Below are positions 48,050-55,450 of a DNA stretch of 64,000 nucleotides, one piece after another. Below the pieces are notes generated by a model, which did no database searches, was not told the origin of the DNA, and saw only the letters and a list, made by a program, of their open reading frames with translations. Source of the DNA: Pseudomonas viridiflava (GTDB lineage Bacteria > Pseudomonadota > Gammaproteobacteria > Pseudomonadales > Pseudomonadaceae); NCBI RefSeq assembly GCF_900582195.1, contig NZ_UTHA01000001.1, positions 124,001-188,000 on the forward strand. The letters run 5' to 3'. The position numbers and the translations under genes were made by a program. The stretch's first letter is position 1; every line of letters begins with the position of its first letter.

Positions 48050-48787
48050 TCACATCCCATGCTGGCGAAGCAACTTTTCATAACTGCCATCCGCCTTCAT
48101 CGCCGCAATCGCCTTATCAAACCCCGCGACAATCTGCTCATGTTGCGGATTCTTCAGGCTCACCAGTATATGCAGGCTGTTCTCACTCAACGGTTTGGGC
48201 AAAAACTCAACTGAATTGCGCACCTTGGCGGATTCGCGCGCCAGGTAATACTTGGCCACATACTCATCTTCCAGCGTCAGCTTGACCCGATCCGCCGCGA
48301 GCATGCGCACAGCCATGGCGAAGTTATGCACAGGGACTTTCTGCAACGCCGTGTCGGCATCGAACGGCGCCGAATAGGCGTAGCCGCGCACCACCGCAAT
48401 CGGGTAGGTATGCAATTGCTGCAGATTCGAGTAATCGAGTGGCGTGTCTTTGCGCTTGAGAAAGCGGATGCGGTTGAGCAGGTATTCCCCGGAAAACTGC
48501 CCGAGCCTGGTCCGTTCGTCGTTGTACCAGGCGTTAACCAGCACATCGTAACGGCCCTCGCCAACGCCAAGCAGCGCCCGCGCCCACGGCACCTGCTCAT
48601 AATTGCTGGCATAACCGGCCCGGGCCAGCGCAGTCGTGACGATGTCAGTGGCCAGCCCACCGTTGACCAGGGTGTCGTCAGTAAAGGGCGGCCAGATATC
48701 AAACACCAGCCGCAGTTTATCCGCTGCGGCGGTCTGGGCCAGCAAGAGCAATCCGATCAAAGCAAAGGCTCGATGCAAACGCGGCAT
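48050..48787 (-). CDS. Orphan periplasmic binding protein (SBP_bac_3-like)
   Basis: A 245-residue exported protein with a signal peptide MPRLHRAFALIGLLLLAQTAAAD. The mature part, KLRLVFDIWPPFTDDTLVNGGLATDIV, is the start of an amino-acid-type binding fold; GRYDVLVNAWYNDERT and MKADGSYEKLLRQHGM are typical of family 3. No transporter genes are adjacent, so it may be a lone scavenging or sensing protein. Ligand unknown. It is divergent from the ElaA-like gene across 255 bp. Confidence 0.82.
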   Translation of the reverse strand: MPRLHRAFALIGLLLLAQTAAADKLRLVFDIWPPFTDDTLVNGGLATDIVTTALARAGYASNYEQVPWARALLGVGEGRYDVLVNAWYNDERTRLGQFSGEYLLNRIRFLKRKDTPLDYSNLQQLHTYPIAVVRGYAYSAPFDADTALQKVPVHNFAMAVRMLAADRVKLTLEDEYVAKYYLARESAKVRNSVEFLPKPLSENSLHILVSLKNPQHEQIVAGFDKAIAAMKADGSYEKLLRQHGM

Positions 48788-49042
48788 GCTTGAAAATCCT
48801 TAGCGGGCGAGTTGCCCAGCATGTTTTCAGTCAAAACCCCAAGGCCCCTTACCGGCAAAACCCAGGCCCTAACATTAGCTCATTGCAGCCAGTGCACAGG
48901 GCTCTCCAGCAGATTACACAAAGTCGCCGAGACTGCGAGAAAGGAATGATGGCATTTTGACCTTTGTCACAGACTCTTACGCCATACAGACATCTTTGCC
49001 GTGGGCGCTTAGTATCAGGCGACACGTTCAAGGAATCGGCAA

Positions 49043-49495
49043 ATGACAATCGAATGGGTCTGCAAACATCACAGTGATCTGGGCAAGGAACAGCTGTACG
49101 CGCTGTTGAAGCTGCGCTCGGAGGTGTTCGTGGTCGAACAGAAATGCGCCTATCCGGACCTCGACGGCCAGGATCTGGAAGGCGACACCTATCACCTGAT
49201 GGGTTGGGAAGATGACCAGTTGATGGCGTATCTGCGCCTGCTGGATCCGGAATCCCAGGGCGGTGATGTGGTGATCGGCCGGGTGATTACTGCACCGCAA
49301 GGTCGCGGCAAAGGGCTGGGGCACGAAATGATGGAGCAAGCACTGAAACATGCCGACAAGCATTGGCCGCAAGTGCCGATCTATTTGTCGGCGCAGGCGC
49401 ATTTGCAGGGGTATTACGGCAAATACGGGTTTGTGGTGGCGGGTGAGGAGTATCTGGAGGATGACATTCCGCATATCGGGATGCGTCGCCCTTAA
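49043..49495 (+). CDS. ElaA-type GNAT acetyltransferase
   Basis: A 150-residue acetyltransferase starting MTIEWVCKHHSDLGKEQLYA. ALLKLRSEVFVVEQKCAYPDLDGQD near 20-44 is the hallmark of the ElaA branch, and the acetyl-CoA motif RVITAPQGRGKGLGHEMMEQAL lies near 78-99. Acceptor unknown. The start follows CAAGGAATCGGCAA. A REP doublet follows. Confidence 0.9.
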   Translation: MTIEWVCKHHSDLGKEQLYALLKLRSEVFVVEQKCAYPDLDGQDLEGDTYHLMGWEDDQLMAYLRLLDPESQGGDVVIGRVITAPQGRGKGLGHEMMEQALKHADKHWPQVPIYLSAQAHLQGYYGKYGFVVAGEEYLEDDIPHIGMRRP

Positions 49496-49499
49496 GATC

Positions 49500-49569
49500 C
49501 CCTTCGCGAGCAGGCTCGCTCCCACAGGGAAACGCATTCCAACTGTGGGAGCGAGCCTGCTCGCGAAGG
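49500..49569. repeat. REP doublet, short-spacer form
   Basis: Inverted GCAGGC-type REP arms with a spacer of about 20 bases between convergent genes. Confidence 0.9.
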
Positions 49570-49592
49570 CGTCAGCTCAGGCGCCGCAGGAC

Positions 49593-49889
49593 TCAGGGAT
49601 ACTCCAGAACTGCCTTGATCTGCCGCAAATTACGCTCGATCCACCCGCGATCAATCGCCCCCCACTCACGAATCCGATAGCGCCCCGCATGATTACGCGC
49701 GCCCTCTTCCTGCTCAAATTCACAGACGATATCCAGATCCGCCAACGCGGCAATCGTGTCCTGCGCCGTGCGCCGGGGCATGCCGGTCACTTCGGTCAGC
49801 GTCGGCACACTCGGCGCCAGACCGCTGTCGATCAGGTACGCCACGTACAAGCGACGGTAGAAACTGCTTTTGGTCTTGCTGACGTCCAT
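49593..49889 (-). CDS. Small winged-helix (YfeC-like) DNA-binding protein
   Basis: A 98-residue protein starting MDVSKTKSSFYRRLYVAYLI. PSVPTLTEVTGMPRRTAQDTIAAL near residues 26-50 looks like a helix-turn-helix, followed by a wing with GARNHAGRYRIREWG. This resembles the small YfeC-like winged-helix proteins. The start ATG at 49889 is 5 nt after AGGAAGG; a GTG two codons earlier is possible. Regulon unknown. It is directly downstream of the metallopeptidase gene, 24 bases away, and probably co-transcribed. Confidence 0.75.
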   Translation of the reverse strand: MDVSKTKSSFYRRLYVAYLIDSGLAPSVPTLTEVTGMPRRTAQDTIAALADLDIVCEFEQEEGARNHAGRYRIREWGAIDRGWIERNLRQIKAVLEYP

Positions 49890-49913
49890 CCACACCTTCC
49901 TGGTTGCGTACTG

Positions 49914-50408
49914 TTAAGCCTGCATATCCCGCCACGTCAGGTACACGCGCAGATCGAACTCGACCTGGTGATACCCCGGCAGCATGTGCTCGCACAATTT
50001 ATAGAACGCCTTGTTGTGATCCGATTCCTTGAAGTGCGCCAGTTCATGCACCACGATCATTTTCAGAAAGTCCGGCGCGGCATCCTTGAACAACGAGGCG
50101 ATACGAATCTCTTTCTTGGCCTTGAGCTTACCGCCCTGCACCCGCGAAACCGTGGTGTGCAGACCCAGTGCGCGGTGCGTCAGGTCGAGGCGGTTGTCGA
50201 ACAGCACCTTGTCGATGGCCGGGGCGTTGCGCAGGTATTCCTGCTTCAGGTCCAGCGCGTAGCTGTACAAAGCCTTGTCGCTCTGCACGTCGTGTCGCCC
50301 TGAATAGCGTTGATTCAGGTAATCACCCAGACGCCCTTCGGCGATCAGTTGGCGCACCTGATCCTGTAATTGCGCGGGATAGGCCTGGAGGTACTTCAAC
50401 ACAGTCAT
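49914..50408 (-). CDS. YgjP-like metallopeptidase domain protein
   Basis: A 164-residue soluble protein starting MTVLKYLQAYPAQLQDQVRQ. It has the zinc metallopeptidase motif HExxH as VVHELAHFKESDHNKAFYKLCE near residues 119-140, with the extra family feature H-x(2,3)-F after the motif. This matches the YgjP/M48-like domain. The start at 50408 is chosen because upstream sequence to 50501 lacks coding character and overlaps the end of the next gene's 3' region. Substrate unknown. Confidence 0.85.
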   Translation of the reverse strand: MTVLKYLQAYPAQLQDQVRQLIAEGRLGDYLNQRYSGRHDVQSDKALYSYALDLKQEYLRNAPAIDKVLFDNRLDLTHRALGLHTTVSRVQGGKLKAKKEIRIASLFKDAAPDFLKMIVVHELAHFKESDHNKAFYKLCEHMLPGYHQVEFDLRVYLTWRDMQA

Positions 50409-50451
50409 GGACAAGCGACACGGTTCGAAAAGGTGCGCCAGTGTAGCGAAT

Positions 50452-52575
50452 TCAACCGGGCAGCGCGCTCCAGTCAAACGGTTCGGCGAAGCTGACCGCA
50501 TCTTCGGCGATCAACGGCCGCGCGACGAGGAAGCCCTGCACATACTCGCAGCCGTGGGCTTGCAGCCATTGGTATTGCTCAATGGTTTCCACCCCTTCGG
50601 CGATCACCAGCAAACCGTATTGCTTGCACAGACTGATCACCGTGCTGACCAGCGAGGCGTCGCGTTTGGAGTCCGGCAATCGTGCTATGAGATGGCGATC
50701 AATTTTCAGCGTATCGAGTTCCAGATCGCGCAGATGCGCCAGCGAACACGGCCCGGAACCGAAGTCATCCAGCGCCACGCGCACACCGAGATTACGCAAC
50801 AAACGCAACTGCTTACGGGTTTCGTCAGGGTTTTGCATCAAGGCTTCTTCGGTGACTTCGACCTCCAGTTGCCGGGGCTGCAAAGCGTGCCGCTCCATGA
50901 CCTGACGCAACTCGGTGACCAGATTCGGCAGGCTGAACTGGGTGTTGCTCAAACTCACGCCAAGCACCAGATCTTCGGCAAACAGGGTTTCCCAGGCTTT
51001 GCGCTGACCGGCGCCGCGATGATAAATCCAGCTGCCGAGGCGACTGATCAGCCGCGCTTCCTCCAGCAGCGGCAAAAACAACCCCGGCGGCACATCGCCG
51101 ACACTCGGATGCTGCCAACGCAACAGCGCTTCGAACCCCCGAATCTGGCCACTGTCGATAGCCACTTGCGGCTGATAGACCAGATTGAAATCGCGATTCT
51201 CGATGGCCGCACGCACGCTCTCTTCGAGCATCAAGCGCGAACGCGCCCTGCCGTTCATTTCATGATCGTAGAAACGATATTGCTGACGTCCGGCGCGCTT
51301 GGCTTCGTACATGGCGATATCGGAGGCGCGGAGCAAGCCGTCGAGGTTAGAACCGCAGTCCGGATAAGTGGCGATGCCGATGCTGGCGCCGAGAGCAATG
51401 TCCAACCCTTCGATCTGCTGACAGATCGACACCCGCTCGATGAGCTTTTCGGCAATCTTCGCCGCTTGCTCGGGGAACTCCAGATCGAGCAGCGCAGTGA
51501 ATTCATCACCGCCCATGCGCGCGAGAATGTCGAACGGTCGCAGGCAGGCTTTCAATTGCTCGGAGACCCAGCGCAACACGCGATCGCCGGCATCGTGACC
51601 GAGGGAGTCATTGACCCGTTTAAAGCCGTCGAGATCCAGATACAGCAACACCCAACTGCTGTCACTGCGCTCACCGCGCAGCAGCAGGTTTTCAACGGTC
51701 TGGTAAAACCCGCGACGGTTGAGCAAACCGGTCAGTGGATCGGTCACCGCTTGAAATTCGAGCTGCTGGTGCAAGTGCCGCACCACCGACATGTCCAGCA
51801 CCGTCACCACCATCGCGTGTTGCTCGGCGGGCAACGCCGCACAGGACAGCGCCACCGGCACCTGCTGGCCGGGCGCCGTGCGCAGCAAGGCGTCGTGCAG
51901 CCTTAGCGTTTCGCCACGTTTATAGCCGGCATAAAACTCGGAATCAGCCCACAGCGGAATGTGCGGCTTCTGAAGAAAATCGAGAAACTCCTTACCTTCC
52001 AGCTCCTTCACCGGCGCATTCAACAACCGCGAAATCGCCGGATTGGCAAAGCGGATCAAACCGTCTTCGCCCACCACCAGAATGCCTTCGGCGGCGTTAT
52101 CCAGCACCGAGGCATTGAAGGCGCGTGCCACCTCCAGGTCATGACTCAGGCGTTGCAAGGCACGGCGATTGCGCTGGTGTTCCAGCAACGCCTGTACCTT
52201 GGGCTTGAGAATCTGCGGGTCGAACGGCTTGAACAGGTAATCCACCGCGCCACTGGCATAGCCCTTGATCACGGCATCCTGGGATTGCTCGTTGGCGGTC
52301 AGAAAGATAATCGGCGTCAGGCGCGTGCGCTGGCTGCCGCGCATCAGCCGCGCCACTTCAAAGCCGTCCATGCCCGGCATCTGCACGTCCAGCAGCACCA
52401 GATCGACATCGTGGGAGAGCAGAATATTGAGCGCTTCGAAACCGGAGGCTGCGGTGAGGACGTGCCAATCCTGGCGCTGCAGCAACGCGCGCATGCTGAT
52501 CAGATTTTCAGGGTAATCATCAACGATCAAAAGGACAGAGCTGCCTTCACCTGGCGGGGGTTGCGCGCATTCCAT
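50452..52575 (-). CDS. Response regulator with PAS, GGDEF and EAL domains
   Basis: A 707-residue cytoplasmic protein for cyclic-di-GMP signalling. The receiver domain (about 13-135) has DDYPEN and a phosphoacceptor Asp in VDLVLLDVQMPGMDG near 57. A PAS domain spans about 150-260. The GGDEF domain keeps an intact active site, MGGDEFTAL, near 355. The EAL domain has EALLRW near 475, DDFGSGPCSLAHL and IAEGVETIEQ, so phosphodiesterase activity is plausible. No sensor kinase is adjacent. Which activity dominates cannot be read from sequence. Confidence 0.92.
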   Translation of the reverse strand: MECAQPPPGEGSSVLLIVDDYPENLISMRALLQRQDWHVLTAASGFEALNILLSHDVDLVLLDVQMPGMDGFEVARLMRGSQRTRLTPIIFLTANEQSQDAVIKGYASGAVDYLFKPFDPQILKPKVQALLEHQRNRRALQRLSHDLEVARAFNASVLDNAAEGILVVGEDGLIRFANPAISRLLNAPVKELEGKEFLDFLQKPHIPLWADSEFYAGYKRGETLRLHDALLRTAPGQQVPVALSCAALPAEQHAMVVTVLDMSVVRHLHQQLEFQAVTDPLTGLLNRRGFYQTVENLLLRGERSDSSWVLLYLDLDGFKRVNDSLGHDAGDRVLRWVSEQLKACLRPFDILARMGGDEFTALLDLEFPEQAAKIAEKLIERVSICQQIEGLDIALGASIGIATYPDCGSNLDGLLRASDIAMYEAKRAGRQQYRFYDHEMNGRARSRLMLEESVRAAIENRDFNLVYQPQVAIDSGQIRGFEALLRWQHPSVGDVPPGLFLPLLEEARLISRLGSWIYHRGAGQRKAWETLFAEDLVLGVSLSNTQFSLPNLVTELRQVMERHALQPRQLEVEVTEEALMQNPDETRKQLRLLRNLGVRVALDDFGSGPCSLAHLRDLELDTLKIDRHLIARLPDSKRDASLVSTVISLCKQYGLLVIAEGVETIEQYQWLQAHGCEYVQGFLVARPLIAEDAVSFAEPFDWSALPG

Positions 52576-52894
52576 GCTGCTTCTCTTGTCGGGACTTCAG
52601 GGCGATTCCAGTAAAACCGTACACATACTGAGCCTTCACTCTAGTACTGGATCCAAGAAAGCAGAAGCTGTCGTCAGGCCATCATTTAACCAAAGCGTGA
52701 ATTTGCCGACTAACGGTCACCGCTGTAGCCCCCGAAAACCGGCAGAGATGGCATTTCGACAGGATGTTGACGTCAATCATCTGCCAAACGGGCATTAACA
52801 AAAAATCCCTCTACGCTTATAAAGGCCGCCCCAAAACGTGCGGGCTAGAGCTTCTGGCACGTACGTGCAGTGAAACTTGAGTGGAAGAACCGAC
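52576..52894. other. Intergenic region upstream of the alginate lyase
   Basis: 319 bp between divergent genes. The sequence is less GC-rich than its left neighbour. No ORF, repeat or clear operator is seen; promoters for both genes must lie here. Confidence 0.6.
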
Positions 52895-53563
52895 ATGATC
52901 GACCTCGCAACCTGGAACCTCAGCGTTCCCGTTGGCAGTCCGCCATACACCGTCGAAACCGAAAAACTGGTGAACGGCTTCAAGGATCAATACTTCCATT
53001 CCGACACCGGCACCTTGTTCTTCTGGTCACCGGTTACCGGGTCAAAAACCGAAAACGCCATCTACCCGCGCACCGAACTGCGCGAAACCTACAGCAACGG
53101 CACCCTGCGCAACTGGTACTACCCGGACGCCGACAACCTGCTGCGCGCGACCCTCACGGTTAACAAAGTGCCCAGCTCGGGCAAGATCGTTATCGGCCAG
53201 ATTCATGCTTATGAAAGTCAGAAGCCGATGGTCAAACTTGAATATCAGTACAAGACAAAAACAGAAACCGGCAATCTGGTGATCAAAGTGCGCATGCACC
53301 CGGATGATGACGAAAGCCGCGTCATCACCCTGGCTACCGGGATCAAACTGGATCGCGAATTCAACTACCTTATTCACCTGAGTCCCGGTGGCGCGTTGGG
53401 TGTGAGCGCGGCGGGTTATCAGTGGGATTCACAGATCAGCGCGACGTGGCGGAACAAGCCGTTGTATTTCAAGGCCGGAGTTTATGTGCAGGACAACACC
53501 GGGTACACCAGCGAAGGTGGCCAGGTAACCTTCTCCAAACTCGACATCGATCACGACAAATAA
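52895..53563 (+). CDS. Polysaccharide lyase family 7 (alginate lyase)
   Basis: A 222-residue PL7 lyase predicted to cleave alginate or related polyuronate. The three catalytic-face motifs are visible: YPRTELRET near residue 55, KIVIGQIHAY near 100, and LYFKAGVYVQDN near 190 (usual YFKAGxYxQ). No signal peptide is present, so it is either cytoplasmic or secreted by an unknown route. The start MIDLATWNLSVPVG at 52895 fits short PL7 enzymes; an ATG at 52877 is possible. It is isolated from the alginate biosynthesis operon. Likely accessory. Confidence 0.9.
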   Translation: MIDLATWNLSVPVGSPPYTVETEKLVNGFKDQYFHSDTGTLFFWSPVTGSKTENAIYPRTELRETYSNGTLRNWYYPDADNLLRATLTVNKVPSSGKIVIGQIHAYESQKPMVKLEYQYKTKTETGNLVIKVRMHPDDDESRVITLATGIKLDREFNYLIHLSPGGALGVSAAGYQWDSQISATWRNKPLYFKAGVYVQDNTGYTSEGGQVTFSKLDIDHDK

Positions 53564-53583
53564 CCCAACCCCCACTGCAGGAT

Positions 53584-53659
53584 CTGCCGAAGGCTGCGAT
53601 CTTTTGATCTTGTTTTTGATTCTGAAAAGACAAAATCAAAAGATCGCAGCCTTCGGCAG
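53584..53659. repeat. Perfect 25-bp inverted repeat (AAGGCTGCGATC family)
   Basis: CTGCCGAAGGCTGCGATCTT at 53584 continues TTGAT, and is repeated exactly in inverted form at 53635-53659, with a 26-base AT-rich loop. Copies of this sequence are common between genes in P. fluorescens-group chromosomes. It may terminate the alginate lyase transcript. Confidence 0.85.
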
Positions 53660-53696
53660 CTCCTACCTTTAAACAGTGCTGTTTAGATCTGTCGGC

Positions 53697-54017
53697 GGTT
53701 ACCTCCGGATGCCTACAACAGCTTGCGTCGTTGCCTACCACTACGCCAGAATCCGCCGGCTTGTGCGCCTGGCGGGCCATCGGTAACTTGATTCGTGTCA
53801 CTGATTTCCAGTGATCGGGTTTAGTAGCCCGTGGTTACGCGAAGCGTATGTGCATCCGTTCAGTCAGGTATTTCTAAGCCTGCACTTGATGGTAGCTGTA
53901 CGCAGGGCGCCTTCGGGTGCGCCGGTCGCGTCTCCCCGGTCTACTAACCTGCGTTCAGCTGCCACCCTCTTCGTTTAGTAGCGATCCGGTGTCGGCTCCG
54001 TTTACCGGAGACGAAAC
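53697..54017 (+). ncRNA. Highly structured leader RNA upstream of the DUF6124-type gene
   Basis: About 320 nt form a chain of stems. GTTACC..GATG (53698-53711) pairs with CATCGGTAAC (53778-53787). CGCCAG pairs CTGGCG (53744/53769). TCACTG pairs CAGTGA (53798/53809). CGGG/CCCG (53816/53828) closes loop TTTAGTAG. ACGC/GCGT (53837/53844) and GTGCA/TGCAC (53850/53881) follow. GGTAGCTG-TA-CGCAGG (53891-53906) pairs CCTGCG-TT-CAGCTGCC (53948-53963) and encloses a UUCG hairpin (53907-53922) and unpaired CTACTAA (53941-53947). TCG/CGA (53971/53982) closes a second loop TTTAGTAG. CTCCG/CGGAG (53996/54006) covers the SD. No ORF fits. No named RNA family recognised. Confidence 0.7.
53996..54017 (+). promoter_or_regulatory. 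Ribosome binding site inside a hairpin
   Basis: CTCCG (53996-54000) and CGGAG (54006-54010) form a stem with a TTTAC loop. The SD GGAG (54007-54010), 7 nt before the ATG at 54018, lies in the 3' arm, so translation would need this stem opened. Confidence 0.65.
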
Positions 54018-54380
54018 ATGATCAAATCAACGCCACACCCGCCAGAAACAGATCCCGCATCCCCCTACGAATCCCTCGATTCAAAAAAACTCAACGACGC
54101 CGCCGAGCGCGCCCTCGACCACTACCTAAAACCGTCCGCCTTCATCATGGCCAGCACGCATAAACCCGAGCCCATGTACCTCGCCAACCCGAAGTACAAC
54201 ACCGAATCCCTGCTGGCCAACGCCAGCGAAACCCTGGGTTCAGCCAGCGAAATGCTCAACAACTTCGCCGCCATGCTCGATACCTCACACCGCAAGACTG
54301 CGCTAGGCATCGCGCAAGTGGTCATGCTTGGAGAACTGGCAGTGAATCAGGCGCTGGATCATGTTGAACTAAAGGAATAA
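54018..54380 (+). CDS. DUF6124 (former DUF3077) family protein
   Basis: A 120-residue soluble, mostly helical protein, MIKSTPHPPETDPASPYESL, then DSKKLNDAAERALDHYLKPS. Central LLANASETLGSASEMLNNFAAMLD is a likely amphipathic helix. This N-terminal pattern is typical of a Pseudomonas-specific family that exists in several copies per genome; function unknown. The name is recalled, not searched. The gene is preceded by a long structured leader and followed by a terminator, so it is a single-gene unit under probable RNA control. Confidence 0.8.
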   Translation: MIKSTPHPPETDPASPYESLDSKKLNDAAERALDHYLKPSAFIMASTHKPEPMYLANPKYNTESLLANASETLGSASEMLNNFAAMLDTSHRKTALGIAQVVMLGELAVNQALDHVELKE

Positions 54381-54392
54381 CCGCCCACAAAA

Positions 54393-54414
54393 AAACCCGC
54401 TTCATGGCGGGTTT
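54393..54414. terminator. Terminator after the DUF6124-type gene
   Basis: AAACCCGC / GCGGGTTT stem with a TTCATG loop followed by CTTAAG. With its flank (CGCCCACAAAAAAACCCGC) it is nearly identical to the terminator at 55403. Confidence 0.85.
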
Positions 54415-54481
54415 CTTAAGCCAAATGGATTAAATGTTCCGCATACGCAACATCGACATCAAAATGTGACGGTAGCGCAAC

Positions 54482-54646
54482 ATGGATTACTCTCTTTTAA
54501 TCACCCGTCTCGGTATTCAACTACGCGAAAAACGTATAAATCGTGGCCTGACGCAGGCGCAGCTTGCCGACCTAGAAGGACTGACACGATACAATCGAAT
54601 AAAGGTGACAAAGACACACAAAAGGGGACGAAATCTTGATAAATAA
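54482..54646 (+). pseudogene. Truncated Xre/HipB-like regulator gene
   Basis: The reading frame from ATG 54482 gives MDYSLLITRLGIQLREKRIN then RGLTQAQLADLEGLTR. This is the first half of a lambda-repressor-like helix-turn-helix of the HipB antitoxin type. After GLTR the frame continues into unrelated residues (YNRIKVTKTHKR) and stops at 54646, so the second recognition helix and the rest are lost. No HipA toxin gene is present. It marks a deletion or insertion junction near 54590. Confidence 0.7.
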
Positions 54647-54662
54647 ATCCGTCCCCTTTTTT
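54622..54662. terminator. AAAAGGGGACG inverted repeat
   Basis: AAAAGGGGACG and CGTCCCCTTTT flank about 19 bases, and the right arm continues into a T run. It works as a terminator for rightward transcripts and stands at the junction where the Xre-like frame has decayed into unrelated sequence. Confidence 0.6.
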
Positions 54663-54887
54663 TGCAATTTCACCGAGATCTTAATCAAAAAAAATCCGGC
54701 CAATTTGACATTGCCTCCTTTTGCCACTCCCTTATTTTATTAAAAAACCAGAACCCTTATAGCGAAAAAATATTAAAACCTGTCATTTATTACAGGTTAC
54801 CTGCAACAACTTCTCGCCTAATATCATCGACGTAATACGAGACAACCTATTTGAATTTAATACTTGAACACACAGAAGGTAAACATC

Positions 54888-55235
54888 ATGAATACTTACA
54901 ATGGCTTCGTATTTAACGCCAGCGAGGAACATGCCGCCACACTCAGATTTGACGATCTAGGCCAGCAAAATGGCAATATAAACAAAGGTTACATGGACTA
55001 TTGCGGACTTGATTTCGTCGTCACCGGCACCTACACAAAGCCCACCAGGTCTTTTACTCTTCAAGCGAAATCAGATGCAAAAAACAGAGATGAGCTCAAC
55101 CATGGCCCAAGCTCTCTGACTATTGCCATGAAATCATCTGATGGAACCGATAGTTACTTGGAAGGTACAGTTACCGTTAAAGCAGGCGGGCCGAATGTAG
55201 GTCAGACCTATGGAATCAAATTCACAAAAGGCTGA
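54888..55235 (+). CDS. Orphan hypothetical protein, AT-rich
   Basis: A 115-residue protein, MNTYNGFVFNASEEHAATLR, ending GPNVGQTYGIKFTKG. It has alternating hydrophobic residues and many Gly, Thr and Asn, suggesting an all-beta fold; no signal peptide or cysteine-rich motif. Not recognised. The start at 54888 is 7 nt after AGAAGGT; an ATG at 54864 lies before this SD. The gene and its 250-bp upstream flank are visibly richer in A and T than the rest of the window and use unusual codons (AAA, ATA, TTA), pointing to recent acquisition. Confidence 0.7.
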   Translation: MNTYNGFVFNASEEHAATLRFDDLGQQNGNINKGYMDYCGLDFVVTGTYTKPTRSFTLQAKSDAKNRDELNHGPSSLTIAMKSSDGTDSYLEGTVTVKAGGPNVGQTYGIKFTKG

Positions 55236-55265
55236 TATCCTTCATTACCTATGAAACAGGATAAA

Positions 55266-55350
55266 TCAGTTAACCTTACACTTAGCTGACCCTTCAGATA
55301 ACGCTGATATATAGCCTCCAGCGAGATCGGCTTAATCTTCGAAGCATTAT
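55266..55350 (-). pseudogene. Decayed duplicate of the fba 3' end
   Basis: On the plus strand CCCTTCAGATAACGCTGATA and CCAGCGAGATCGG repeat the sequence of the intact fba 3' end at 55448-55535, with scattered substitutions. Read on the minus strand it encodes [20 protein letters not shown], the fba C-terminus with Met changed to Ile, then drifts out of frame before the stop. It starts abruptly at about 55350. Confidence 0.8.
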
Positions 55351-55402
55351 GGGTTGCTCTTACTTTTAGATGACTTCGTCAGGCGACAAAATCGCCCACA
55401 AA

Positions 55403-55424
55403 AAACCCGCCTCACGGCGGGTTT
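55403..55424. terminator. fba terminator
   Basis: AAACCCGCC / GGCGGGTTT stem with a TCAC loop, 26 bases after the fba stop; on the minus strand the arm runs on into T's. Confidence 0.85.
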
Positions 55425-55450
55425 CTTTTAAAGCAGTCTAACGCTCAGGC

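Noticed and set aside
53697..54017. A retron or group II intron RNA
   Set aside because: No reverse transcriptase gene is present within tens of kilobases and no domain V-like signature was seen.
54888..55235. An antitoxin or immunity gene for the broken Xre module
   Set aside because: No sequence feature supports this; the orphan is left unassigned.
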